Part shown: one piece after another, positions 1-8,300 of the stretch | Layout: each line of letters starts with the position of its first letter | Position numbering within the stretch: position 1 is the first letter of the stretch | Source of the DNA: JAFDZV01 sp048594725 | GTDB taxonomy: Bacteria; Bacteroidota; Ignavibacteria; OLB7 | NCBI GenBank assembly: GCA_048594725.1 | Contig: JBMDXA010000023.1 | Location: 1-14,369 of the forward strand | Length of the DNA: 14,369 nucleotides | Reading direction: 5' to 3' | Notes under the pieces: generated by a model | What the model was told of the DNA's origin: nothing | What the model saw: the letters and a program-made list of their open reading frames with translations, nothing else | Databases searched by the model: none | Program-made: the position numbers and the translations under genes

Positions 1-18
1 AAGAAGAGGTCTTTCTTT

Positions 19-123
19 GCGCCTTCGCGCCTTCCCGTGGGGTTCTTCCGGGAGTACCTACTGGGGGTCACTGGAGTATGTCGTTGCCAATCGTCAATCG
101 TAAATTGGCTCAATCGCCAATCC
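19..123. repeat. short repetitive non-coding DNA downstream of pnp
   Basis: Two exact tandem copies of GCGCCTTC lie at 19-34. A second cluster has CAATCG at 88, 95 and 111 and CAATCC at 118, with spacings of 7, 16 and 7 bases. GCCAAT at 86-91 and ATTGGC at 104-109 form a 6-bp inverted repeat inside that cluster. No gene is supported in 1-146; the open frame that runs from here into the pnp end is an alanine-rich shadow of the pnp tail. The GCGCCTTC pattern resembles dispersed intergenic repeats I recall from other bacterial genomes, but that is from memory only. Function is unknown. Confidence 0.45.
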
Positions 124-146
124 AACATCTAAAGTGGAACATCTAC

Positions 147-187
147 AAAAAGAAGCTGCCGGAAGGAACGTTCCCTCCGGCAGCTTC
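147..187 (-). terminator. intrinsic terminator of the rimP-pnp operon
   Basis: A perfect 12-bp stem pairs 152-163 with 176-187 around a 12-nt loop. The loop itself contains the palindrome GGAACGTTCC. Read on the minus strand, the stem is followed directly by five T's (the A-run at 147-151). It starts 29 nt after the pnp stop codon, so it is well placed to end the whole cluster. The plus strand has no T-run after the hairpin, so it acts in one direction. Confidence 0.88.
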
Positions 188-215
188 AGGTATCGACTAT
201 GAACGGGGCCGGCTG

Positions 216-2507
216 TTAGCGCCTGCCGCCGCCGCCGTTACGATCGCGATTTCCTCCCTCGCGATTGCCACGGTTGTCGCCACGGGGACCGCGGTCGTAA
301 CCGCCACGTCCGCCGTCGCGTCCGCCACCGCCGTCACGCCGGCCGCGATCTCCGCCGCCACCTTCGCGGCGGCCGGTATCCTCGCGGTACTCCATGCCTT
401 CCGGAACCGGGAGTAGAGCCTTGCGGCTGAGACGGAACTTGCCGTCGTCCTGGATCTCCACCAGCTTCACCTCCACACGCTCGCCCACCGAGAGCACATC
501 CTCCACGTTTTCCACGCGGTGATGCTCGAGCTGCGAGATATGGAGCAGGCCGCTCTTCTTCGGCAGGAACTCCACGATGGCGCCGAGGCCCTCGCGGATC
601 TGCACGATACGTCCCTGGTAGGTCTTCCCCACTTCCGGCTGTTCGGTGATGCGGCCGATGAGGGCCACTGCCTTCTGTGCGGATTCACCCGACACGGCGG
701 CAATGATGATGGTGCCATCCTCTTCGATGTTGATCTCGGCACCCGACTCGGCAACGATGCTGCGAATGGTTTCGCCGCCGGAGCCGATAACTGCGCCGAT
801 CATCTCCACCGGGATCTGGATGGTGGTCAGTCGCGGAGCATACGGGGAGAGATCCTCCGCCGGAGCGGTGATCGCCTTTGCCATGGCATCGAGGATATGC
901 AGGCGGCCATCGCGGGCCTGATTCAGCGCCTTGCGCATGATCTCCAGCGAAATCCCCTGAATCTTGATATCCATCTGGCATGCGGTGATGCCGTCCTGGG
1001 TACCAACAACCTTGAAGTCCATATCACCAAGGTGATCCTCGTCGCCGAGGATATCGGAGAGGATCGCCACACGATCGCCATCACCCTTGATAAGACCCAT
1101 GGCGATGCCGGCAACCGGCTTCTTGATGGGAACGCCGCCGGCCATCAGCGAGAGGGTTCCGGCGCAGACCGTTGCCATCGAGGAGGAGCCGTTGGACTCA
1201 AGGATATCGGAGACGATGCGGATGGTGTAGGGGAACTCTGCTTCGCTCGGGAGCACCTGGCGCAGGCCGCGCTCGGCCAGGTTGCCGTGCCCGATCTCGC
1301 GGCGCGAGGTGGCGCCGAAGCGGCCGGTCTCGCCGGTGGAGAAGCTCGGGAAGTTGTAGTGCAGCATGAACCGCTTCTCATGCTTCGGCAGCAGACCGTC
1401 GATAAGCTGGCGATCCAGCTTGGTACCGAGGGTCATGGAGGTCAGCGACTGGGTTTCTCCGCGGGTGAAGAGTGCCGAGCCGTGCGTACGGGGCAGAACG
1501 CCGATTTCGCAGGCGATCGGGCGGATCTCGGTGGTCTTGCGGCCATCCAGGCGGGTACCGTCGCTGAGGATCATCTCGCGCATCGCATCGGACTCCAGGT
1601 CATGGAGCACCGAGCCGACGATCTTGTCGAGTTCCAGTTCCGGGTGATCCCCGGCCGGGAACTTGTCGGCAACCAGAATGGCGATCTCGTCGCGCAGGAG
1701 CTTGTAGCGCTCCTTGCGTCCCTCCTTGGAGGCCGGTTCGCGCGCATGCAGGGCAAGACGCTCGGTGGAATGCTCGCGGATGAAGTCGTTCACATTGATG
1801 AACTCCTTCTTCTCCGGCATCGTCACCGTCGGGATGGTGCACTGGGCCATTAGCTGGCGCTGGAGATCATTGAGCTGGCGGATATGCTCATGGCCGAACT
1901 CGAGGGCACGGATGAACAGCTCCTCGTCGATCTCCTTGGACTCCCCTTCCACCATCACGATAGAGGAATCGGTGCCGGAGACGATGATCTCGAGGTCCGA
2001 ATCCCCAAGCTGCTGGATGGTGGGGTTGATGACGAATTCGCCATCGATATAGCCGACGCGGACATTGGAGATGGGGCCATTGAACGGGAATCCCGCCAGC
2101 ATCAGAGCGCAGGAGGCGCCCACGGCGGAGAGCACGTCGCCATCGTTCTCCTGATCGAACGAGTAGACCGTGCAGATCACCTGCGTTTCATAGGTCCATC
2201 CCTTGGTGAACATCGGCCGGATGGGGCGGTCGATAAGGCGGGCCGAGAGGATCTCCTTCTCGGTGGGGCGTGCTTCGCGCTTGAAGAAGCCTCCGGGGAT
2301 CTTTCCCACCGCGGCGTATTTCTCGCGGTATTCCACCTGAAGCGGAAGGAAGTCGATTCCCTCGCGCGGCGCGCTCGATGCCACGGCAACCGCCAGCACC
2401 ATCGTGTCGCCATAGCGGACCATCACCGATCCGTTGGCAAGTTTCGCAAGGCGGCCCGTCTCCAGCGAGAACGTCCTGCCGCCAAATTCCATCTGAACTG
2501 TTTTCAT
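216..2507 (-). CDS. pnp: polyribonucleotide nucleotidyltransferase (PNPase)
   Basis: A phosphorolytic 3'-5' exoribonuclease that releases nucleoside diphosphates during RNA decay. In known homologues it is a trimer. The 763-residue product shows the full family layout: two RNase PH-like domains with a helical linker, then KH (GSGG loop at 575-578) and S1 (about 632-702). The second core carries the phosphate-binding SSS triplet (441-443) and the catalytic D491/D497/K499 set in the GDEDHLGDMDFK motif, equivalent to E. coli D486/D492/K494. I place the start at 2507 because a strong AAAGGAAAG Shine-Dalgarno precedes it and the protein then begins with the family's usual N-terminus. An in-frame extension to 2597 is open but has no family features. 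The last 51 residues form an Arg/Gly-rich tail (22 Gly, 15 Arg). It is the last gene of the cluster, 177 nt after rpsO. Confidence 0.98.
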   Translation of the reverse strand: MKTVQMEFGGRTFSLETGRLAKLANGSVMVRYGDTMVLAVAVASSAPREGIDFLPLQVEYREKYAAVGKIPGGFFKREARPTEKEILSARLIDRPIRPMFTKGWTYETQVICTVYSFDQENDGDVLSAVGASCALMLAGFPFNGPISNVRVGYIDGEFVINPTIQQLGDSDLEIIVSGTDSSIVMVEGESKEIDEELFIRALEFGHEHIRQLNDLQRQLMAQCTIPTVTMPEKKEFINVNDFIREHSTERLALHAREPASKEGRKERYKLLRDEIAILVADKFPAGDHPELELDKIVGSVLHDLESDAMREMILSDGTRLDGRKTTEIRPIACEIGVLPRTHGSALFTRGETQSLTSMTLGTKLDRQLIDGLLPKHEKRFMLHYNFPSFSTGETGRFGATSRREIGHGNLAERGLRQVLPSEAEFPYTIRIVSDILESNGSSSMATVCAGTLSLMAGGVPIKKPVAGIAMGLIKGDGDRVAILSDILGDEDHLGDMDFKVVGTQDGITACQMDIKIQGISLEIMRKALNQARDGRLHILDAMAKAITAPAEDLSPYAPRLTTIQIPVEMIGAVIGSGGETIRSIVAESGAEINIEEDGTIIIAAVSGESAQKAVALIGRITEQPEVGKTYQGRIVQIREGLGAIVEFLPKKSGLLHISQLEHHRVENVEDVLSVGERVEVKLVEIQDDGKFRLSRKALLPVPEGMEYREDTGRREGGGGDRGRRDGGGGRDGGRGGYDRGPRGDNRGNREGGNRDRNGGGGRR

Positions 2508-2520
2508 TCTTTCCTTTCTC
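2508..2520 (-). promoter_or_regulatory. pnp ribosome binding site
   Basis: The minus strand reads GAGAAAGGAAAGA immediately before the ATG at 2507. This strong purine-rich Shine-Dalgarno decides the start against the upstream in-frame codons at 2597, 2555 and 2522. Confidence 0.8.
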
Positions 2521-2525
2521 ATTAC

Positions 2526-2591
2526 CGCCCCCGGGGCCAACTCCCCAGGGCGCATCAAAGTGATTCTCCGTACGGACTTTGCTGGCCGTAC
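2526..2591 (-). promoter_or_regulatory. hairpins in the pnp 5' leader
   Basis: Two inverted repeats precede the pnp ribosome binding site. A GC-rich hairpin pairs 2526-2530 with 2548-2552 and 2533-2536 with 2543-2546. Its base sits about 6 nt upstream of the Shine-Dalgarno region. A second hairpin pairs 2570-2575 (GTACGG) with 2586-2591 around a 10-nt loop. In E. coli a stem-loop in the pnp leader is cut by RNase III and PNPase then represses its own synthesis. The position here is similar, but that it works the same way is inference. Confidence 0.4.
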
Positions 2592-2639
2592 CTCCATCGA
2601 AAACCGGCGCAGGCCGCAGGGCCCGGCGGGATGGATATC

Positions 2640-2676
2640 AAAACAGAGGCGCCGGGACTGTAGCAGCCACGGCGCC
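2640..2676 (-). terminator. probable weak terminator or attenuator between rpsO and pnp
   Basis: A perfect 7-bp GC stem (2648-2654 with 2670-2676, GGCGCCG/CGGCGCC) has a 15-nt loop. On the minus strand it is followed by TCTGTTTTG, giving four T's at 2640-2643 after a 4-nt gap. It begins 8 nt past the rpsO stop. The imperfect U-tract and large loop suggest partial read-through into pnp, like the terminator known between rpsO and pnp in E. coli. Confidence 0.55.
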
Positions 2677-2684
2677 CTTGACGA

Positions 2685-2954
2685 TTACCGGCGAATGCCG
2701 AGTTCCGAGATCACTGCGCGATAGCGCGTGATATCCTTCTTCATAAGGTAGTCCAGCAGCGACCTGCGCTTACCGACCATCTGCATAAGCCCGCGAAGGG
2801 AATGCTTGTCCTTCTTGTTCTTCTCCAGGTGCGGAGAGAGTGCGGTGATATGCGCCGTAAGAATCGCGATCTGAACTTCCGGCTTGCCGGTGTCGCCCTG
2901 ATGATCGCCGAATTTGCTCACAAGTTCAGCCTTGCGCTCCTTCGTCAATGCCAT
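2685..2954 (-). CDS. rpsO: 30S ribosomal protein S15
   Basis: An 89-residue primary 16S rRNA-binding protein of the small-subunit platform. The length is exactly the family norm. The recognisable S15 signature covers GDTGKPEVQIAILT, the HxxxNKKDKHSLRGL stretch and the basic GKRRSLLDYL helix, ending in GIRR. The start at 2954 is chosen because it gives the standard S15 N-terminus (MALTKERK). GAGG lies about 10 nt upstream as a moderate ribosome binding site. The frame stays open upstream to 3074, but that extension has no S15 character. The gene follows ribF after 158 nt of highly structured leader and precedes pnp, a very common order in bacteria. In several bacteria S15 represses its own mRNA through a structured leader. 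Confidence 0.97.
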   Translation of the reverse strand: MALTKERKAELVSKFGDHQGDTGKPEVQIAILTAHITALSPHLEKNKKDKHSLRGLMQMVGKRRSLLDYLMKKDITRYRAVISELGIRR

Positions 2955-2993
2955 TGAGTGTTGCCTCGGTATATGTGGGTTCGTGACGCCGTC

Positions 2994-2999
2994 ATTATA
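2994..2999 (-). promoter_or_regulatory. candidate -10 box for an internal rpsO promoter
   Basis: An exact TATAAT on the minus strand lies 39 nt upstream of the rpsO start. No TTGACA-like -35 is seen at the expected distance. Instead a 6-bp hairpin (CCACAG 3003-3008 with CTGTGG 3017-3022) occupies that place. It could be an extended or unusual promoter, or the match could be chance. Confidence 0.35.
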
Positions 3000-3079
3000 A
3001 TGCCACAGGTCACGAGCTGTGGTCGCCCGGCAGCCGGTAGGCCCGGCCCCGGAGAGCAGGGAGCAAGGCTCCATGCCCC

Positions 3080-3107
3080 TCTGCGGCTCGTCTGAATGAG
3101 CCGCAGA
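3080..3107 (-). promoter_or_regulatory. strong hairpin between ribF and rpsO
   Basis: A perfect 10-bp stem (3080-3089 with 3098-3107) closes an 8-nt loop and starts 5 nt after the ribF stop codon. No T-run follows on the minus strand (the next bases are GGGGCATGG), so it is not a classic intrinsic terminator. It may stabilise the ribF mRNA end, be a processing site, or belong to the rpsO leader. Confidence 0.5.
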
Positions 3108-3112
3108 AATTT

Positions 3113-4084
3113 TCAGATTCCGTCCGTGCGAAGCTCCTGGCCCGGTTCGTTCGTATCACCGGAGTGCCCTGCCGCGCAGGTGGCGCGGTCGCTCCGGAGC
3201 TGCGCCAGAAACTCCTCCTTGGAGGCGAACTTTCGTTCGGAACGGACAAACTTACGGAATTCGATCGTGACATCGCGATCGTAGATGTCGCGATCGAAGT
3301 TGAAAAGATTGGCCTCGATGGTACGCTCGGTCCCATCGGTGAAGGTGGGGCGGACGCCGATATTCGCCATACCGTGGTGACGTTCCCCATCCACTGCCAG
3401 GGTGATGCAGTACACGCCGTTCATCGGGATAAGCTTGGCGGGGCTGGAAGGGGCGATATTGGCGGTGGGGATGCCTAGGCTGCGCCCGCGTCCGTCGCCA
3501 CGGATCACCGTTCCTTCGATCGAATAGGGGCGCCCCAGATAATCGTTCCCCTTGTCCAGCTCTCCGGCGGCCAGCGCCCGGCGGATCTTGGTGGAACTGA
3601 TGGTCTCCTCTCCCAGAACCAGCGGTCCTATCTCGGTGACGCCGAATCCCCGTTCCGCGCCGAAGCGGCGGAGCGACTCGGCGTTTCCTTCGCGATCGCG
3701 GCCGAATGCATGGTCATGTCCCACCACGATATGCGCCGCTCCCACGGTGCGGATCAGCATTTCGCAGAACTCCTGCCAGGGTGTGGCGGCAAGTTCCGGA
3801 GTGAACCGAAGTATCGCCATGCCATCCACGCCCAGCTTTCCAAGCTCTGCCGCCCGTTCCTCGATGGTGGTAAGGATCGGCACCGAATCGGCCGTTCTGC
3901 GGAGAACTTCCTGGGGGTGGGGATGAAAGGTTATCACAAGGCTTTTCCCTCCCAGCTCGCGGGCACGGGAGGTAAGAGCCTCGATGATGCGGCCGTGCCC
4001 CAGATGCACGCCATCGAAGGTACCGATGGTGACAGCGGTAGGGCCGCTATAGGGGGCTTCTTCCAGAGACTGATAGATCCGCAT
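3113..4084 (-). CDS. ribF: bifunctional riboflavin kinase / FMN adenylyltransferase (FAD synthetase)
   Basis: Cytoplasmic enzyme that phosphorylates riboflavin to FMN and then adenylylates FMN to FAD. The 323-residue protein has the N-terminal nucleotidyltransferase domain with the GTFDGVHLGH motif at 21-30, a FHPHPQ segment and the SSTKIRR motif. The C-terminal flavokinase domain follows, with RGDGRGRSLGIPTANI, NGVYC, GVRPTF and the EANLFNFDRDIYD region. Length is typical of the bacterial bifunctional form. The ATG at 4084 shares its first base with the truB stop (TAATG), and AGGGAGGTT about 12 nt upstream lies inside truB, so the two genes are translationally coupled. The last 15 or so residues look dispensable. 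Confidence 0.97.
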   Translation of the reverse strand: MRIYQSLEEAPYSGPTAVTIGTFDGVHLGHGRIIEALTSRARELGGKSLVITFHPHPQEVLRRTADSVPILTTIEERAAELGKLGVDGMAILRFTPELAATPWQEFCEMLIRTVGAAHIVVGHDHAFGRDREGNAESLRRFGAERGFGVTEIGPLVLGEETISSTKIRRALAAGELDKGNDYLGRPYSIEGTVIRGDGRGRSLGIPTANIAPSSPAKLIPMNGVYCITLAVDGERHHGMANIGVRPTFTDGTERTIEANLFNFDRDIYDRDVTIEFRKFVRSERKFASKEEFLAQLRSDRATCAAGHSGDTNEPGQELRTDGI

Positions 4085-4827
4085 TACAACTGAACCTCCC
4101 TTCGCTCGGCACGGAGCTCTTGCAGGTCGTTCATGGTAACCGCATCCTCCAAGCCGAAGCTGCCGCTCCGGGTACGCCGGAGTTCGGTGAGATAGCCTCC
4201 GCTGCCGAGCCGTGTTCCCATATCGCGCGCCAGGGAGCGGATATAGGTTCCCTTGGAACAGACCACGCGGAAACCGACTTCGGGAAGGGCGATTCCGGTG
4301 ATATCGAACTGCCTGATCGTGATCTGGCGCGGGGCTACCTCCACGGTTTCGCCACGGCGGGCGAGCTTGTAGAGCCGCTGGCCGTCCTTCTTTCGCGCCG
4401 AAAACATCGGCGGCGTCTGGAGCGACTCCCCAAGGAAGCCGGCGGCCGCCTCACGGATGCTCTCTTCGGTGAGATGATCGACCGGAAACTGTTCGGTCTC
4501 CTCCCCTTCGGCATCATCGGTGGCGGTTGTTGCCCCGAACCGGATGGTACCGGTATACTCCTTCTCCCCCGCCTGGATGGCATCGGCGAGCTTGGTGGCT
4601 CTGCCCAGGCAGAGCACCAGAAGCCCGGTTGCCAGGGGGTCCAGCGTACCGGTATGGCCGATCTTCTTCACGCGAAGAATCCCCCGGGTCTTTGCCACCA
4701 CATCGAACGAGGTCCAGCCGATGGGTTTGTCCACCAGCAGGAGCGCTCCGCGTTCGGCGATGATCTCCGGGGTAAGTTCATGGAGATTGGAACGGGAAAA
4801 GAGAGGGGCCTCAAGCAGAGGGTCCAT
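4084..4827 (-). CDS. truB: tRNA pseudouridine(55) synthase
   Basis: Converts U55 in the T-loop of tRNAs to pseudouridine. The 247-residue product has the family's GALLLVDKPIGWTSFD opening at 27-42 and the catalytic motif GHTGTLDPLATG with nucleophile D63. It also has the GEKEYTG segment, the TPPMFSARKKDGQRLYKLAR motif and the SKGTYIRSLARDMG motif. It ends soon after the LRRTRSGSF motif, so the C-terminal PUA domain of the E. coli and Bacillus enzymes is missing. Short TruB forms of this kind are, as I recall, usual in Bacteroidota relatives. The start at 4827 is chosen for the GAAGAGGAGAACG Shine-Dalgarno just before it. The frame is open upstream to 4926, but that part lies inside rbfA and has no TruB character. 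It overlaps the rbfA end by 17 nt. Confidence 0.96.
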   Translation of the reverse strand: MDPLLEAPLFSRSNLHELTPEIIAERGALLLVDKPIGWTSFDVVAKTRGILRVKKIGHTGTLDPLATGLLVLCLGRATKLADAIQAGEKEYTGTIRFGATTATDDAEGEETEQFPVDHLTEESIREAAAGFLGESLQTPPMFSARKKDGQRLYKLARRGETVEVAPRQITIRQFDITGIALPEVGFRVVCSKGTYIRSLARDMGTRLGSGGYLTELRRTRSGSFGLEDAVTMNDLQELRAERREVQL

Positions 4828-5218
4828 CGTTCTCCTCTTCATCCGGGGTATCATCCCGCCGCAATCCCCTGGCGATATCGTCGTTGCGGACGCTTTGCAG
4901 GAGCTGGTCGATCCGTTCGGCCGCATCGAGCGTATCGTCGCGGTAGAAGCGGAGTTCCGGGATGAACTTCATGCTCACATTCGACGCAAGTTCCTTGCGG
5001 ATCTCCGGGGCATGCGAGTTCATCCGCTTCATGAGAATATCGGGATCGGTAGTGCTCCGGTAGATGCTGACGTAGACCTTGGCGATACGGAGATCCGGGG
5101 ACATCTTGACCGACACCACGGTAATCATACCGTCGAGGAACTCCGGCATATGCCTCTGGAACTGCGTGCTCAGCGCCTCGCGCAGCATCGATCCCACACG
5201 TTCAGTACGTACTGACAC
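4811..5218 (-). CDS. rbfA: 30S ribosome-binding factor A
   Basis: A small KH-fold protein that binds the immature 30S subunit and assists late 16S 5'-end maturation and cold adaptation. The 135 residues show the usual RTERVGSMLREALS opening, a VVSVKMSPDLRIAKVYVSIY core and the PELRFYRDDTLDAAERIDQLL block. The tail is acidic (DDTPDEEEND). The start is a GTG at 5218, kept because it gives the family N-terminus; I see no convincing Shine-Dalgarno before it. The next in-frame ATG would remove ten conserved residues. The gene lies 107 nt after infB, beyond a 12-bp hairpin and a TATAAT box, and overlaps truB. Confidence 0.95.
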   Translation of the reverse strand: MSVRTERVGSMLREALSTQFQRHMPEFLDGMITVVSVKMSPDLRIAKVYVSIYRSTTDPDILMKRMNSHAPEIRKELASNVSMKFIPELRFYRDDTLDAAERIDQLLQSVRNDDIARGLRRDDTPDEEENDGPSA

Positions 5219-5251
5219 AGGCGTCGACTGGATTAGATGAAAGGTACATTG

Positions 5252-5257
5252 ATTATA
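5252..5257 (-). promoter_or_regulatory. candidate -10 box upstream of rbfA
   Basis: An exact TATAAT on the minus strand (context GGTTATAATCAATG) lies 33 nt upstream of the rbfA GTG and just downstream of the infB-rbfA hairpin. The hexamer 17 nt upstream is CTGTCG, a poor -35 match. A secondary promoter for rbfA-truB-ribF is plausible but unproven. Confidence 0.35.
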
Positions 5258-5276
5258 ACCGCCTGGACTACAAACG

Positions 5277-5308
5277 ACAGACCAGGCCCTGGAGGGGGCC
5301 TGGTCTGT
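5277..5308 (-). terminator. 12-bp hairpin after infB, possible attenuator
   Basis: A perfect 12-bp stem (ACAGACCAGGCC, 5277-5288, with 5297-5308) has an 8-nt loop and begins 17 nt past the infB stop. On the minus strand it is followed by CGTTTGTAG, a poor U-tract. On the plus strand ACTTTTCG follows. The stem is as strong as a terminator stem but the tail is weak, so partial termination or 3'-end stabilisation of infB mRNA are both possible. Confidence 0.5.
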
Positions 5309-5325
5309 ACTTTTCGACTCATCCT

Positions 5326-8300
5326 CTAGTGGCCTGCGGTTGCCGGCTCAAGCTTGCGCTTGACTTCCACCATCTTGAACGCCTCGATGATATCTCCCAC
5401 CTTGATATCGTTCATATTGTCGAGGGTGATACCGCACTCGAAGCCCTGCTCCACCTCGCGCACATCCTCCTTGAGACGGCGGATGGAGGAGATGCCGCCG
5501 GTATGGATCTCAAGACCATCGCGCAGCAGGCGGATCTTGTCGTTACGGGTGATCTTGCCATCCTGCACGTAGCAGCCGGCCACCACACCAATCTTCGAAA
5601 TCTTGAAGACTTCGCGGATTTCCACCGTTCCGGTGATCGTTTCCTTCTGCTCCGGCTTCAACATGCCTTCCAGAGCCAGGCGGATCTCGTTCACCGTATC
5701 GTAGATGATCTGGTAGGTGCGGATATCCACCCCTTCACGCTCGGCCAGCTTGCGCGCCTTCAGGTTGGGGCGCACATGGAAGCCGACGATGATGGCGTTC
5801 GACGCGGCGGCCAGAAGCACATCCGACTCGGAGATTTCGCCCACCGACTTCATGATAACCGACACCTGAACTTCCGGCGTGGACAGACGGAGGAGCGAAT
5901 CGGCAAGAGCCTCCACCGAACCGTCCACGTCGCCCTTGATGATAAGCGGCAGATGCTGCACACCGCCACGGGCGATCTGCTCGGAGATCTCGTCCAGAGT
6001 GATATGGCGGACCTGCTTGAAGTCCTGCTCGCGGCGGAGCTGCTGGCGGCGCGAAGCGATATCGCGCACATCACGCTCGTTCTCGATCACGATCATCTGG
6101 TCACCGGCGGTCGGGGTGCCGCTGAAGCCAAGCACCTGCGCGGGATCGGACGGGCCGGCCTGCTGGATACGGTTGCCGCGTTCGTCCATAAGGGCACGGA
6201 CACGGCCGGCATACTGGCCGCAGATGAAGTTGTCGCCAACCTTGAGCGTTCCCTTCTGCACCAGCACCGTGGCGATGATACCCTTGCCGCGATCGATCTC
6301 GGCCTCCACCACCACGCCACGCGCGTCGCGTTCCGGGTTGGCACGAAGCTCCAGAAGTTCCGCTTCCAGAAGAATGGTTTCCAGCAGCTTGTCCACGCCG
6401 AGCCCCTTTTTCGCGGAGATTTCGACGCACTGGTACTTGCCGCCCCACTCCTCCACCAGCACGCCGCGATCGGCGAGCTGCTGGCGGATCTTCTCCGCAT
6501 TTGCCTCCGGCTTGTCGATCTTGTTGATGGCGATCACCATCGGAACGGCGGCCGCCTGGGCATGGGAGATGGCCTCCAGGGTCTGGGGCATCACCGCGTC
6601 GTCGGCGGCGACGATCAGAACCACGATATCGGTAACCTGGGCGCCACGGGCGCGCATTGCGGTAAACGCTTCGTGGCCCGGAGTATCGAGGAAGGTGATC
6701 TTCTTCTTCTCTCCCACCACCACCGAGTAGGCACCGATATGCTGGGTGATACCACCCGCCTCGCCTGCCACCACGTTGGCGCTCCGGATATAATCCAGCA
6801 GCGACGTCTTACCGTGATCGACGTGACCCATGATGGTCACGATCGGGGCACGTGGCAGAAGCGTTTCGGTGGCATCTTCCGGATCGGCGAGGATCTCCTC
6901 GGCGTATTCCTGCTGGAAATCGACGCTGAAGCCGAATTCGTCCGCCACCAGCTGGATGGTATCCTTATCAAGGCGCTGGTTGATGGAGACCATCAGGCCC
7001 AGGCCGATACACTTGCTGATAACCTGGCTGACATCCACGTTCATCAGGTTTGCCATTTCGGCCACCGTCACGAACTCGGTAAGGTTCAGCACCGATGCGG
7101 CTGCGTTCTGCTCGTCGAGTCTCCTCTGCTCCCGCTCCTCGCGCATTTCGCGGCGGTTGCGGCTCCGCTTCTGGCGGGACGAGCCGGAACCATCCTCCAT
7201 GCGCGACATGGTCTGGCGGATAGCGCGCGACACATCCTCCTGGTTGACGCTCAGTTTTGCGCCACGGCTCCGGAGCTTCTTCTTGTTTGCGGCATTTCCT
7301 GCGCCGGCAGCACCTGCGGCCGTGCCGGTACCGGTAGTGCCGGTTCCTGTTCCGGTGCCGGTAGTGCCGGTACCAGCCGGGCGGGCCGGGGTTGCCGGCG
7401 TGGTTCCGCCGGTTGCCGGGCGATTACGCGACTCGGCGCCGATATCCACCGACTTGACCCCTTCGCGGATACGCTTGCGCTTTCCGCGCTCGTTCTTGTC
7501 CTTCTTGTCCGGTCCCCGCTTCTCCACGTTGATCTTGCCGAGAACGGTAAGTCCCTGGAGTTTCGGCGGAGAGGTAACGAACTTGATCTGGGAGGGGTCC
7601 TCCGCAACCGGCGGTGCCGGCTCCGGTTCCGGCTCGGGAGCCGGCGGTTCCGGTTCCGGCTCGGGCTCGGGAGCAGGCTCGGGACGTCCCTGCAATGCGA
7701 TGGCGCGAAGCTCCTCGCGGCGGGAACGGCGTGCCTCCTCCATCTGTTCGGCGCGCTCCTGCGGGCTGACGGAACGTTCCGCCGCCGCTTCCACCTCCGT
7801 CTCGGCGGGAGCCACGGGCTCCTGGACGGGAGGAGCGGCTGCCACGGGGGGAGCGGCTGCCACGGGGGGAGCTGCAACCGGTTCGGCAACAGGTGCCTGG
7901 GCAACGGGAGGAGCCGCTACCGGTTCCGCAACCGGTGTCTGGGCCACGACCGGCGCCGGCGGCTCGGGGGCCGGTTCCGGCTCGGGGGCCGCCACTACCG
8001 GGGGCGGGGTTTCCTGCTGTTCTTTGACCGGCGGCGGCTCGGCCGCTACCGGTTCGGCAACGGCGGGCATTTCCGCCGGAGCCGGCTGTTCCTCGTGAAC
8101 CGGGGTTTCCGGTGCTACGCCAACCGTTTCCGGAGCGGATTCGGTGACGCCTTCGGCGGTTTCGAGCGCCTCATCGTCTTTGCCGGTCTTCTGGGGCCGG
8201 ACAGTCGGTTCCTCCTTATGGCGGACCCGCTTTTCATGATAGGCATCGACCTTCTTCCGCTGCTTCTCTATCTGGCGGTGCTCCTTTTCGAATTTGTCCA

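Noticed and set aside
78..416. 112-codon alanine-rich open frame on the plus strand
   Set aside because: Most of it is the antisense image of the Gly/Arg codons of the PNPase tail and it also crosses the pnp terminator.
519..1853. A 444-codon open frame antisense to pnp
   Set aside because: Lies wholly inside conserved PNPase coding sequence and has no recognisable domain.
7320..7380. Possible short tandem repeat array or CRISPR-like spacing in infB
   Set aside because: The near-repeats are in frame and encode Thr/Gly; there are no equal repeats separated by unique spacers.
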